Notes: generated from the sequence alone by a model not told the origin. A stretch of DNA of 64,000 nt from an uncultured Collinsella sp. (GCA_958407995.1 CATYJU010000001.1:1-64000); one strand, 5' to 3'; counted from the stretch's first letter, positions 1-8,233 are shown. Program-made: numbers and translations.

Positions 1-83
1 CGATATGGCTTACGCTTGCCTTACCGTTGTGTAAGGTACGGGTAGCTACCCTGCCACGTGTTGATATTGAGAGAGGACTCCTG

Positions 84-1070
84 TTGAAGACTGTTCATGT
101 TGCTGCTGGGATCATTCGCAAGGATGGATCTGATGAGCTGCTTGCCGTGCAGCGCGGCTATGGCGACATGCAGGGACTTTGGGAGTTCCCAGGTGGCAAG
201 CTCATGCGCGGCGAGACACCCGAGGACGCCGTGCGACGCGAACTTATGGAAGAGCTGCAGGTAAAAGTCACCAACCTGCGCGATTTCTATACCGTTGAGT
301 ATAACTACCCCGATTTTCATCTCTCCATGGAGTGCTACTACTGCTCGCTCGCCGATGAATCCGATGAGCCCCAGAAGCACGACCGCCAGCTCGATATCCG
401 CTGGATTCCACGCACCTCACTTGCCACGGTGGAATGGATGCCCGCTGACAAGGGGCTCATTGATGCCCTGATTGAGCTGAAGGAAGACCGGCTCGAGACA
501 AGCTCCGCCGATGACGCCGTGCCCAACACAGCCGACAAACCCGCCACCAAACCCAAGCGCGCACCTAAGCGCCGCAGCAAGAAGCGTCCCAAGCCCGGTC
601 TGCTCGACGGCATCGATACCTCGGACCTCTCCGCTGACGAACGCGAACTGGTCCGCCGTCGCGCCGCCATCAAAAAGTCCATGAAGGGCAACAAACGCGC
701 CAACACCAAGCCCGAACTACTCGTACGACAGCGCCTGCGGGCAGCAGGCCTTACGGGTTATCGCTTGGAATGGAAGGTTCCCGGCAAGCCCGACATCGCC
801 TTCCCCGGGCGCAAGATCGCCATCTTCGTCAACGGTTGTTTTTGGCACCGTTGTCCCAAATGCAATCCCAGTCAGCCCAAACGCAATGTTGAGTTTTGGG
901 AAGCAAAATTCCGTCGCAACGTCGAGCGCGATCGCGCCGCCGTGGCAGCGCTCACTCAAATGGGCTGGACGCCCATAACCATCTGGGAATGCGAGCTCAA
1001 AAAAGACCGCATCGACACCACGATGAAAAAGGTCATCGAGCAGGTGCGCGCCGCAGAGCCGCAGCGCTAA
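84..1070 (+). CDS. MutT-type Nudix hydrolase fused to Vsr mismatch endonuclease
   Basis: Two DNA-quality-control domains lie in one chain of 328 residues. Residues 1-130 are a MutT-like Nudix domain: the Nudix box runs from G38 with E44, R52, E53, E56 and E57, the pattern that binds metal and hydrolyses nucleoside triphosphates such as 8-oxo-dGTP. A basic, Lys/Arg/Pro-rich linker (about 145-185) leads to a Vsr domain (about 200-325) with NTKPELLVRQRL, PGKPDIAF, NGCFWHRCP and WECEL motifs. Vsr nicks T:G mismatches left by deamination of 5-methylcytosine. The open frame begins at a TTG at 27, but the TTG at 84 has GAGAGG eight bases upstream and gives the usual MutT start (MKTVHVAAGII). A cytosine methylase partner is not in the window. 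Domain identities are clear; joint function is inferred. Confidence 0.9.
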   Translation: MKTVHVAAGIIRKDGSDELLAVQRGYGDMQGLWEFPGGKLMRGETPEDAVRRELMEELQVKVTNLRDFYTVEYNYPDFHLSMECYYCSLADESDEPQKHDRQLDIRWIPRTSLATVEWMPADKGLIDALIELKEDRLETSSADDAVPNTADKPATKPKRAPKRRSKKRPKPGLLDGIDTSDLSADERELVRRRAAIKKSMKGNKRANTKPELLVRQRLRAAGLTGYRLEWKVPGKPDIAFPGRKIAIFVNGCFWHRCPKCNPSQPKRNVEFWEAKFRRNVERDRAAVAALTQMGWTPITIWECELKKDRIDTTMKKVIEQVRAAEPQR

Positions 1071-1553
1071 CAGCGAGCATTCACACGCTCCGCACGTCCG
1101 CGCCACATCCACGTCACAAACCTTAGAAAGCCCTTAAGCTCAAAACCTTTCAAAAGCGTTACTCAGTACCTTTGACCTGCGGTTTCATCGTACCGTCAAA
1201 CCTCATTAAGCCTTTCTTTAGCGCTTCTTTGCAACGACCGCGGCATAATACTGCCAACGCACGGGACCTAGCAGCACTCCCCGTGCGCAACCTTTTGGTG
1301 GACATCGAGGAGGCCGCACGCATGCATTCTTCCAATGACGCAGCACAGCCATCCCTAAAACATGCGGACCTTTTCTCCTTCCCCCCGACACAGAGAGACG
1401 GTCTCCTCGACTCCCCCACCACAAAAGCCAACCGCTCAACCAATCAGAGCCTCAACTTGCGAGCATCGTTCGAAAAGCTCCAGGCATCCCTAGACAAGAC
1501 GTTCCCCGAACAGGCAAGAGCAATCTAAGCCCATCGCGCTTTATACTGATGCC
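1071..1553. other. Intergenic stretch with one small ORF
   Basis: This 480-base gap between the MutT-Vsr gene and the AraC gene holds only the short ORF at 1322-1528. I see no clear terminator after the fusion gene. A TATACT box at 1542-1547 ends six bases before the AraC ATG. Confidence 0.5.
1322..1528 (+). CDS. Small hypothetical protein (68 aa)
   Basis: The reason to consider this short frame real is the ATG at 1322, preceded by a GAGGAGG Shine-Dalgarno sequence at good spacing. The product is hydrophilic, with no membrane segment, no cysteine and no recognisable domain; the C-terminal third could form an amphipathic helix. It ends just before the AraC-family gene and could be co-transcribed with it. 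The longer frame from 1172 lacks a ribosome site. It may equally be non-coding. Confidence 0.3.
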   Translation: MHSSNDAAQPSLKHADLFSFPPTQRDGLLDSPTTKANRSTNQSLNLRASFEKLQASLDKTFPEQARAI

Positions 1554-2486
1554 ATGCGAAACATGGATCACATAGAATTGCACCGCGGAGGACGCGAGGA
1601 AGCGTTTCCCGAGACCGCCGAAGACTGGCCCTATATTGCCGAACGCGCAGAATTCGCTCGCTATCCGGGCAATTCCGTCCCCTGGCATTGGCATTCCGAA
1701 GTCGAGCTTTTCTACATGGAGCAGGGAGCGATTGACTATCGCACGCGTGCGGCTCATGAGCACATGCGCTTTGAGGAAGGGTCCGCCGGCTTTATCAACG
1801 GCGGCATTTTGCACAGCACCCTGCAATCACCCAATTCGGCGCCGGCAATTCAACTGTTGCATATCTTTCAACCATCAATGCTCGGCGACCCCGCGGGACG
1901 TCTCCAAAAGCGCTACATCAATCCTTTACTGCAATGTCGAGGCGTCGATGTACTCAAATGGTCGCCCACCAACCCCGACGATATGCCTTTTATCGATTTG
2001 TTGAAGAGCTCCTTCAGCCACGACCTTCAACAGCCGCAGAACGAGATGGCACTTCGAAATAGCCTGTCGGAACTCTGGATTCAGATCTATGCCAAAGCTG
2101 AACCACAATTCTTTTTGCGCAATGACTCTTTGATGACCAGCCGCGATATTCGGTTCAGGGAAATTCTGGACTACATCCGCACACACTATGCAGACAGCAT
2201 AGATGTTCCCCAAATTGCGTCCGCAGTCGGCATCAGCGAAAGAGATTGTTATCGCACTATCAAAGTTTGCGCGGGAACAACCCCGGCCGCGTATCTACGC
2301 GCATACCGCATCACCCGCGCCTGCACGCTCTTGACGCACACCACGCGAACGGTACAGACGATCGCTCACCAATGCGGCTTTGCAACGGCGAGCCACCTTG
2401 GGCAGGTATTCAAAGAACAAATTGGCTGCACCCCTTCTGAGTATCGAGCCATGAGGCAGAATTTCGATACTACAGGGCAGAAATAA
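1554..2486 (+). CDS. AraC-family transcriptional regulator with cupin sensor domain
   Basis: A 310-residue two-domain regulator. The N-terminal half is a cupin-like sugar-sensing domain (WHWHSEVELFYMEQG, residues about 44-60). The C-terminal 100 residues carry two helix-turn-helix motifs, including ISERDCYRTIK and the AraC signature region around IAHQCGFATASHLGQVFKE. Proteins of this build usually activate nearby carbohydrate genes. It is followed after 59 bases by a HAD phosphatase in the same direction, a likely co-transcribed partner. The start is ATG 1554 or ATG 1563; neither has a ribosome site, and a TATACT box ends six bases before 1554, so a leaderless transcript is possible. The ligand is unknown. 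Confidence 0.9.
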   Translation: MRNMDHIELHRGGREEAFPETAEDWPYIAERAEFARYPGNSVPWHWHSEVELFYMEQGAIDYRTRAAHEHMRFEEGSAGFINGGILHSTLQSPNSAPAIQLLHIFQPSMLGDPAGRLQKRYINPLLQCRGVDVLKWSPTNPDDMPFIDLLKSSFSHDLQQPQNEMALRNSLSELWIQIYAKAEPQFFLRNDSLMTSRDIRFREILDYIRTHYADSIDVPQIASAVGISERDCYRTIKVCAGTTPAAYLRAYRITRACTLLTHTTRTVQTIAHQCGFATASHLGQVFKEQIGCTPSEYRAMRQNFDTTGQK

Positions 2487-2545
2487 CGCTAGCGCTTCCA
2501 CCTCACCTGTCCCACACTATCAGACAGATGAGAGAAAGGAATGCC

Positions 2546-3169
2546 ATGAAACAATTCGACCATGTCGTGTTTGACGTTGATGGAACATTGGCAGATACAG
2601 AAGAAAGCGTTCTGTCATCGCTTGCCCAGATTGTCCAAGAAGAGACCGGCAAAACGCTCCCCCGAAACGAGCTTGAGTTTGCCCTCGGCATACCTGGCAA
2701 GGACGCTCTTGAGAAACTTGGAATCTACTCGCAAGCAACGTTGGATCGCTGGTGCCACGTTGCCGCCAGCTTTAAAAGCACCATCAGCGTGTTTCCAGGT
2801 TTGCTTGTAGTCATTGCAAAACTCGCCGATAGCGGTTGCAATCTTGGCATTGTCTCCTCACGTGCGCGCGACGAATACGCAGAAGAAATAGCACCCCTTT
2901 GCTTCGACAAGTATTTTGAGCACATCATCCTTGTCGAAGACACAACCGAACACAAACCCGCACCCGCACCCATGCTCGAATATCTCCGACGTACGGATGC
3001 GAATCCCAACAACGTCATCTACGTTGGCGACACCGTCTACGACGAACAATGCGCAACTTCAGCAGGGGTCAGTTTTGCCCGAGCAGCATGGGGATCACAC
3101 CAAGACATCCCAAACGCCACCTACAACCTCAAAACCCCCAACGACCTACTAACCCTAACAACCAAGTAA
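2546..3169 (+). CDS. HAD-superfamily phosphatase (phosphoglycolate phosphatase-like)
   Basis: A 207-residue HAD hydrolase with all four motifs: DVDGT near the N-terminus (nucleophile Asp), a motif II Ser in GIVSSR, the Lys of HKPAPAP and GDTVYD for magnesium binding. A helical cap of the C1 type lies between motifs I and II, as in phosphoglycolate phosphatase and beta-phosphoglucomutase relatives. The substrate cannot be told from sequence; small sugar phosphates are typical. ATG 2546 is chosen over the upstream ATG 2528 because AGAAAGGA lies five bases before it. It follows the AraC gene closely, which suggests a two-gene unit. Confidence 0.88.
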   Translation: MKQFDHVVFDVDGTLADTEESVLSSLAQIVQEETGKTLPRNELEFALGIPGKDALEKLGIYSQATLDRWCHVAASFKSTISVFPGLLVVIAKLADSGCNLGIVSSRARDEYAEEIAPLCFDKYFEHIILVEDTTEHKPAPAPMLEYLRRTDANPNNVIYVGDTVYDEQCATSAGVSFARAAWGSHQDIPNATYNLKTPNDLLTLTTK

Positions 3170-3193
3170 CCCACGCGCCCCAAATTATCAGCC

Positions 3194-3375
3194 CTAACGC
3201 CACAAGGGCAACGACCTCGAGTAGGTCAACCTGGGAGGGACGAGGGCTTAGTTCCCCAATCTTTCCGCAGGGGGCAAAAAGCCACGTCTTATTTTTCCGA
3301 CACTAACGCCACAAGGGCGATTGAGCAGGACGGTTTGGGCGGGTCCCGTACTTAGTTTCCAAAATCATTCCGCAG
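3194..3375. repeat. Diverged direct repeat unit of an intergenic element
   Basis: CTAACGCCACAAGGGC occurs at 3194-3209 and again at about 3303-3318. In both cases it is followed by a related stretch ending in a CTTAGTTYCC...TTTCCGCAG or ATTCCGCAG block. The two units are about 110 bases apart and clearly related though diverged. The second unit runs into the long hairpin at 3328-3478. Confidence 0.6.
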
Positions 3376-3478
3376 CGCGAAGGCCCCCGTTGTCAACGCT
3401 TCGAAGAAGCGAGACAACGGGGGCCTTCATGCGCGAGGACGTTTTGGAAACTAAGTACGGGACCCGCCCAAACCGTCC
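3328..3478. repeat. Long inverted repeat / giant hairpin
   Basis: A perfect 37-base inverted repeat (3328-3364 with 3442-3478) encloses a second perfect 16-base inverted repeat (3379-3394 with 3413-3428). The remaining loop holds a small GCTTC/GAAGC stem. The whole 151 bases can fold on itself. It lies between the convergent HAD and aldolase genes, so it may stop transcription from both sides, but it has no T-tract and is far longer than a normal terminator. Confidence 0.9.
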
Positions 3479-3502
3479 GGTGGGATCAGAGTACCCTTGC
3501 TG

Positions 3503-4360
3503 TTACTCTGCTTTGCCCACAGAGTTGAGGTTGGTCATGCGGATCTTAACCAGCTCGGTGATCTCACGCATGCCCTCCTTGGCCGGCTTCTTGGGGTCGA
3601 AGCAGGCGGGGTTCTCGGCCATGTAGGCCATGAAGCCCTTGGTGTAGGCCTGACGCAGCTCGGTGGCGTAGTTGACCTTGCAGATGCCGTTCTTCACAGC
3701 CTCGGCAACCTGCTCATCGGGCACACCGGAGGTGCCGTGCAGGACCAGCGGCACGTCGACGGCGTCGCGGATGGCCTTGACCACGGACTGCTCGATGTGC
3801 GGATCGCTCGTGTACACGCCGTGGCTGGTGCCAACGCCAATGGCCAGCGAGGTGCAGCCGGTGCGCTCGACGAACTCCTTGGCCTCGGCGGGGTCGGTGT
3901 AGGGGCTCTCGCCCTCAACCGCGGGACCGTCGTCCTCCTTGCCGCCAACCTTGCCAAGCTCGGCCTCGACGGGCACGCCCATGGCGCGGCCAGCGTCGGC
4001 GACGGACTTGGTCAGGGCGATGTTGTCCTCGAAGGACTCGTGCGAGCCGTCGATCATGACGGAGGTGTAGCCAGTGCGGAAGGCCTGCATGCAGCGATCA
4101 TAGCCATCGCCGTGATCGAGGTGCAGGGCGACGGGCACGGAAGCGCGCTCGGCAGCAGCCTTGACCATGCCATAGAAGTAGTCCAGACCAGCGGTCTTGA
4201 TGGTGCCCGGGGTGGTCTGCATGATGACGGGGGACTTGGTCTCCTCGGCAGCGGCCAGAACGGCCATAACAAACTCGAGGTTCTCGACGTTGAACGCGCC
4301 AACGGCGTAATGGCCGGCCTGAGCGTCCTTGAGCATCTTTTCGGTGGTAACAAGTGCCAT
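3503..4360 (-). CDS. Class II fructose/tagatose-bisphosphate aldolase
   Basis: A zinc-dependent class II aldolase of 285 residues that splits a ketohexose 1,6-bisphosphate into dihydroxyacetone phosphate and glyceraldehyde-3-phosphate. HLDHG (D82 catalytic, H83 zinc), E134, the His of VGTSHG and the His of LVLHGTSGV form the metal site; NYATELR near the C-terminus fits the phosphate-binding loop. ATG 4360 is chosen because GAGGAG lies about ten bases upstream; the frame is open further upstream but lacks a start signal. The family includes fructose (Fba) and tagatose (GatY/KbaY) enzymes, which cannot be separated by eye. Since the window has lacA, lacB and two lacC but no lacD, this enzyme may complete the tagatose pathway. 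It is divergent from a DeoR regulator. Confidence 0.88.
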   Translation of the reverse strand: MALVTTEKMLKDAQAGHYAVGAFNVENLEFVMAVLAAAEETKSPVIMQTTPGTIKTAGLDYFYGMVKAAAERASVPVALHLDHGDGYDRCMQAFRTGYTSVMIDGSHESFEDNIALTKSVADAGRAMGVPVEAELGKVGGKEDDGPAVEGESPYTDPAEAKEFVERTGCTSLAIGVGTSHGVYTSDPHIEQSVVKAIRDAVDVPLVLHGTSGVPDEQVAEAVKNGICKVNYATELRQAYTKGFMAYMAENPACFDPKKPAKEGMREITELVKIRMTNLNSVGKAE

Positions 4361-4695
4361 GAGCGTTTGCTCCTCTCCCTCGCCCGCATCTGGACATCGG
4401 GCGTAGTTGTTCACAAGGCGTTTTACCTTGCGTTTTGCTGTGCTCATTGTATGAAATTCAGCGGCTTTACACGCGCGAGATATTGAGCCCATGCAGGTCA
4501 ATACAGTCGTTTTTGAAAAGTAAACGGAAGGAATTTGAGCCGAGTGGACATGTTCGATATTGAATTTTGGGCGTTCAGTGTCTTTCTTTTATAGAAAAGA
4601 TAAGTAATCGAAAGGTGTTTTCTTACCTAAAAAGAAAATGAACGAAAATAGAGTCAACACAATTCCTGCAAATTTCGGTTGAGGATGGAGCAGCA
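4361..4695. other. Divergent control region, aldolase / DeoR
   Basis: This 335-base A+T-rich region separates the aldolase start from the DeoR start. It holds a CAATATCGAACA 12-mer on the minus strand (4551-4562), which recurs exactly at 16749 and 23047. It also holds an imperfect dyad of CGTTCA (4572-4577) and TGAACG (4639-4644) with CTTTCTTTT / AAAAGAAAA next to the arms, a weak candidate DeoR operator. Confidence 0.4.
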
Positions 4696-5499
4696 ATGAC
4701 CCACGCAACAACCCGCGCTTTCGCCGATGAGCGTCGTGCCGCCATCATGGAAATGCTCGATCATAATGCCTCGGTGCAGGTAGCAGAAATCGCCCAGACC
4801 TTTGGCGTGTCCTCCGTCACCGCCCGCGCCGACCTTGACGCGCTCGCCGAAGCAGGCAAGCTGCGCCGCACACATGGTGGTGCCGTATCGCTCCACAAAC
4901 GCCTAACCGTTTCCACGCAGGATCGCCGCATCAATGTCAACGTCGCCGCCAAGCAGGCCATCGCGCAAAGCGCCATCGATCTCGTCAATGACGGCGACAC
5001 GCTGCTCGTCGACTCGGGCACCACGGCGCTCGAGTTCGTCCGGCTCCTCGATCAGCGCGACGGCATCACCGTCATCACGGCCGACATTACCATTGCCGAT
5101 TACATCGACGAGAGCATGCCCTCGGTCGATGTCGTCATGCTGGGCGGGGCGCTGCGCAAAGGCCATCGTTATTTGTACGGACCGCTCACTATGCAGGCGC
5201 TCCAAATGGTCCATGCCGATCTGGCCGTCATGTGCCCCGGCGCCTTTGTCCCCAGCTGCGGCTTTACGACCGACTTTCCCCAGATGGCCGAGACCAAAAC
5301 GGCTATGATCACCGCGGCCCATCAAAGCGTCGCCCTCATGGACGCCAGCAAGGTCAACGGACGCGGCATGTACCGCTTTGCCGAGCTTGCCGATGTCGAC
5401 TCCATCGTGATGGACCGTGACCCCGACCATGCCGTCGCCACCTCGATCGCCGAGGCCACTGACAGCTCACGTCCAGCCCTCGTCATCGCCGGCGCTTAA
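4696..5499 (+). CDS. DeoR/GlpR-family transcriptional regulator
   Basis: A 267-residue repressor. The N-terminal DeoR helix-turn-helix (VQVAEIAQTFGVSSVTARADLDALAEAGKL read in part, residues about 27-55) is followed by the RTHGGAV hinge typical of the family. The C-terminal DeoR sensor domain includes DSGTTALEFVRLL, and LLGGAL-like MLGGALRKG marks the sugar-phosphate-binding fold. GGATGGAG upstream of ATG 4696 supports the start. It is divergent from the class II aldolase, so that gene is the obvious target, with a ketohexose phosphate as likely effector (inference). Confidence 0.88.
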   Translation: MTHATTRAFADERRAAIMEMLDHNASVQVAEIAQTFGVSSVTARADLDALAEAGKLRRTHGGAVSLHKRLTVSTQDRRINVNVAAKQAIAQSAIDLVNDGDTLLVDSGTTALEFVRLLDQRDGITVITADITIADYIDESMPSVDVVMLGGALRKGHRYLYGPLTMQALQMVHADLAVMCPGAFVPSCGFTTDFPQMAETKTAMITAAHQSVALMDASKVNGRGMYRFAELADVDSIVMDRDPDHAVATSIAEATDSSRPALVIAGA

Positions 5500-5504
5500 A
5501 CAAA

Positions 5505-5541
5505 AACCACCACAAAGGTGCCTGTCCCCTTTGTGGTGGTT
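5505..5541. terminator. Hairpin between convergent DeoR and flavodiiron genes
   Basis: A perfect 14-base stem (5505-5518 with 5528-5541, AACCACCACAAAGG) with a nine-base loop sits between two convergent genes. It could end transcription from both sides, although no strong T-tract follows. Confidence 0.6.
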
Positions 5542-5573
5542 GTGGTGGTTGAGCATCAGAAGTGAATGTGTCG

Positions 5574-6734
5574 CTACTTGGACAGCTCGTCGGCAAGGGC
5601 CTCAATCTGAGCGCGCGAGGCGTCGTTGAGCGAGCCCAGCACGGTCACCTTGTTCTGCGTCAGGGTGATGTCCTTCATGCCCTCGAGCTCCTTGGTCATA
5701 ACCTTGGCAGCTGCAGGCGCCCAAGAGCCGGCCTCGACGAGCGCCACCGTACGGTTCTGGTAGGCGTGCTCGGCGAGCGTATGGATGAAGGTGCTCATGC
5801 ACGGGAAGATCTCGCCCTGATAGGTGATGGAAGCGAGCACCAGACGGTCGTAGCGGAACGCATCCTCAACGGCCTCGGCCATGTCGTCGCGAGCCAGGTC
5901 AAAGACGGAGACCTTCTGGCCGCGAGCATCAAGCGCTGCGGCGAGCTCCTCGACGGCAGCCTTCAGATGGCCATACACGCTCGCATAGGCGATCGTGATG
6001 CCCTCGTCCTCGGGCTGATAACTCGACCAGGTGTTATAGGTGTCGAGGTAATAGCCCAGGTTCTCGGTCAGTACGGGGCCGTGGAGCGGACAGATGATCT
6101 GGATATCCAGATCGGCGGCCTTCTTGAGCACGGTCTGCACGAATTTGCCGAACTTACCGACGATGCCAAAGTAGTAGCGGCGCGCTTCGCAAGCCCAGCC
6201 TTCCGGGTCCTCGATGTCGTTGGCGCCGAACTTGCCAAAGCCGTCGGCACTAAAGAGCACCTTGTCGGTGGACTCGTAGGAGAAGATCACCTCGGGCCAG
6301 TGCACGTTGGGGGCGCCGACAAACGTTAGGCTGTGGCCACCCAGGTCGAGCACGTCGCCCTCTTTGACGGCCATCTTACGCTCGGGGTAGTCGGTGCCAA
6401 AGTAGTTGACCATCATGCGGAAGGCGCCCATGCTGGCCACAATCTGTGCCTGGGGGTAGCGCTCCATAAAGGCGGCGATGCCAGCAGAGTGATCGGGCTC
6501 CATGTGATGGACGACCAGGTAGTCGGGCGTACGGCCGTCGAGCGCGGCCTCGAGGTTGCCGAGCCATTCGTCGACAAAGCCAGCGTCAACCGAATCGGCG
6601 ACAGCGATTTTATCGCCCAAGATAACATAGCTGTTGTATGCCATGCCGTTCTCGGACACGTCGTACTGGCCCTCGAACAGGTCAATGTCGTGATCGTCGA
6701 CACCGATGTAGCGGATATCCTTGGTGATCTCCAT
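5574..6734 (-). CDS. Flavodiiron protein (A-type flavoprotein)
   Basis: A 386-residue flavodiiron protein, which reduces oxygen to water or nitric oxide to nitrous oxide in anaerobes. The metallo-beta-lactamase half carries the diiron ligands HxExDH (H77, E79, D81, H82), the His of APNVHWPE, the Asp of FSADGFG and the His of CPLHGP. From about residue 250 a flavodoxin domain begins (ITIAYASVYGH), binding FMN. No rubredoxin or flavin reductase domain is attached, so an external electron donor is needed. ATG 6734 has GGAGG nine bases upstream; the frame open before it is not used. It lies alone, convergent with the DeoR gene, and probably protects against oxygen or NO. Confidence 0.92.
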   Translation of the reverse strand: MEITKDIRYIGVDDHDIDLFEGQYDVSENGMAYNSYVILGDKIAVADSVDAGFVDEWLGNLEAALDGRTPDYLVVHHMEPDHSAGIAAFMERYPQAQIVASMGAFRMMVNYFGTDYPERKMAVKEGDVLDLGGHSLTFVGAPNVHWPEVIFSYESTDKVLFSADGFGKFGANDIEDPEGWACEARRYYFGIVGKFGKFVQTVLKKAADLDIQIICPLHGPVLTENLGYYLDTYNTWSSYQPEDEGITIAYASVYGHLKAAVEELAAALDARGQKVSVFDLARDDMAEAVEDAFRYDRLVLASITYQGEIFPCMSTFIHTLAEHAYQNRTVALVEAGSWAPAAAKVMTKELEGMKDITLTQNKVTVLGSLNDASRAQIEALADELSK

Positions 6735-6863
6735 CAGGCAAAGCCTCCTAGATAGACAAAAGAACCCGTCTATCATAACACTCGGCAGTATCCCAGCTGT
6801 TATCTGCCGGCATCCATACCGATTGTTATTGAAATACGATAAATCGCCGTTTACCTGCGCAAA

Positions 6864-7895
6864 CTATGCGCGCGGTATCGCCGTGCTATGTCGAATAATG
6901 AGCTGGCCGGGAATACGAATGGCAACGGTTTTGCCCGCCGTACCCGCCTCGGGAACCGCATGCTCGAATACCTCGCGTCCGCGCTGATGTAGATCAAATC
7001 GCACGGTCGTGAGCTCGTTGTGTGCCACAAAATCATCGAGCGAATCATCGACGCCCACCACGCTCACGTCCTCGGGCACGCGCAAGCCACTATCGCGCAG
7101 CGCTGCAATTGCGCCGTTTGCCATCTGGTCGTTTGCCGCGTAAATCGCCGTCATGGTGCGGTCGTGCTCGGCCAGATATCTGCCGGCCTCGTAACCGCTG
7201 TTGGCAGACCAGTCGCCCTCGAGCGGCGTCTGCGGCTTAATGTGCCTACGCTCGAGCGCATCCTGCCAACCGGCTCGACGAAATTGCTCGTCGACCGAGA
7301 ACGACGGGCCGCCAATATAGCGAATTTGCTCATGCCCCAGCTCAAACAGGTGATTCATAAGCAAGAGCGAGCAGCCGTAATGATCGGAGTCTACCGTGGT
7401 CACCCGCGGGTGCGCGTACATGGTAACGATGACCGTGCCAATGCCCGGCAGTGGATCAAACGTCTCAAAATCGGGCGCCATACGGCTCATGCCGATAATG
7501 ATGCCGTCCACAGGCAGCGCGGCCATACGACGCGTTGCCTCGGCAAGCGAAAACTCCTCGGTCTTGGACATCTCGACCAGCGTGATGGCGCAATTATGCT
7601 CGCGAGCAGCGCTGGCGATGCCGTCGATCATTGAGAGGTTGCCAAACTTGGTGACATCGTTGACGCACAGACCGACCGAATGGTAGCGGCCGTCGCGCAG
7701 CGAGCGACCGGCATAACTCGGACGAAAGCCGAGCTCTTGCATAGCGGCCTGCACGCGCTGGCGCGTCTGCTCGTTAACGTTGGGCAAGTCGTTGGCGACG
7801 CGCGAAACCGTCTGCTGCGAAACGCCAGCAGCGCGGGCGACGTCGGCCATGGAGACCGGACGCGTACCTGTATCGTTGGACGGGCGCCTTGCCAC
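6864..7895 (-). CDS. LacI-family repressor of the galactose operon
   Basis: A 343-residue LacI-type repressor. The N-terminal helix-turn-helix is VSMADVARAAGVSQQTVSR with recognition-helix residues Q27 and Q28; the hinge helix (GFRPSYAGRSLR) and periplasmic-binding-protein-like sugar domain follow. The start is a GTG with AAGGTGAT just upstream. It is divergent from galK-galT with three TGTTAACGTACTCA operators between them (7989, 8112, 8176), so control of galactose use is a firm inference. The pair of specificity residues differs from those of the other three LacI proteins in this window, as do the operators. Confidence 0.9.
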   Translation of the reverse strand: MARRPSNDTGTRPVSMADVARAAGVSQQTVSRVANDLPNVNEQTRQRVQAAMQELGFRPSYAGRSLRDGRYHSVGLCVNDVTKFGNLSMIDGIASAAREHNCAITLVEMSKTEEFSLAEATRRMAALPVDGIIIGMSRMAPDFETFDPLPGIGTVIVTMYAHPRVTTVDSDHYGCSLLLMNHLFELGHEQIRYIGGPSFSVDEQFRRAGWQDALERRHIKPQTPLEGDWSANSGYEAGRYLAEHDRTMTAIYAANDQMANGAIAALRDSGLRVPEDVSVVGVDDSLDDFVAHNELTTVRFDLHQRGREVFEHAVPEAGTAGKTVAIRIPGQLIIRHSTAIPRA

Positions 7896-7988
7896 AGGAT
7901 CACCTTCACCGTTGCGAGATCTGAATAGCGTGCATGCCGGCCCGGGCAGAAATACACCCCGCGCCGAGGCCCGCTATCGTCGGACGCA

Positions 7989-8002
7989 TGTTAACGTACT
8001 CT
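7989..8002 (+). promoter_or_regulatory. LacI operator gal-O1
   Basis: TGTTAACGTACTCT matches TGnnnAC-GTnnnCA except for the last base. It is the most upstream of three sites before galK and close to the repressor gene. Confidence 0.65.
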
Positions 8003-8049
8003 ACTTTTTCAATCCGCAACTCTTCTGCTCTATAAGTCCATACGGCAAT

Positions 8050-8080
8050 ACCGTTCACGGCTGAATTTCTACCGATTACC
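8050..8080 (+). promoter_or_regulatory. 21-bp direct-repeat box, galK promoter
   Basis: ACCGTTCACG (8050-8059) and ACCGATTACC (8071-8080) start exactly 21 bases apart on the coding strand. The second box ends about five bases before a weak -35, the usual position for an activator. Confidence 0.55.
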
Positions 8081-8111
8081 AGATTCTCAAAAAGTGATAA
8101 GCGTTGTGTTA

Positions 8112-8125
8112 TGAGTACGTTAACA
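8112..8125 (+). promoter_or_regulatory. LacI operator gal-O2
   Basis: TGAGTACGTTAACA is the exact reverse complement of the third operator. It overlaps the predicted start of transcription. Confidence 0.7.
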
Positions 8126-8175
8126 TAGCCCGTAACGTGCGGCATCGTAGATGCTGAGTTCACGCCGCTTCAGAT

Positions 8176-8189
8176 TGTTAACGTACTCA
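8176..8189 (+). promoter_or_regulatory. LacI operator gal-O3
   Basis: TGTTAACGTACTCA lies 45 bases before the galK start. Together with gal-O2 it would block transcription from the predicted promoter. Confidence 0.7.
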
Positions 8190-8233
8190 CTACGACGGAA
8201 AACTCGTCAGTATGCGCCAAGGAAAGGACTCCC

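Larger units (their letters stand above)
7896..8233. other. Galactose operon control region
   Basis: This 338-base divergent region between the LacI gene and galK holds three LacI operators, one 21-bp-spaced direct repeat (8050-8080) and a plausible promoter, TTCTCA then 17 bases then TGTTAT starting near 8085. A GGAAAGGA ribosome site precedes galK. Confidence 0.7.

Noticed and set aside
27..83. N-terminal extension of the MutT-Vsr protein from TTG 27
   Set aside because: The extra 19 residues match no Nudix N-terminus, and the ribosome site points to TTG 84.
4572..4644. CGTTCA/TGAACG dyad as a firm DeoR operator
   Set aside because: The arms are short and 60 bases apart, and similar hexamers occur in several other intergenic regions, so it is kept only as a weak note in the control-region entry.
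6818..6855. A ninth copy of the direct repeat before the flavodiiron gene
   Set aside because: ACCGATTGTT (6818) and GCCGTTTACC (6846) are 28 bases apart, not 21, and do not precede a sugar gene.
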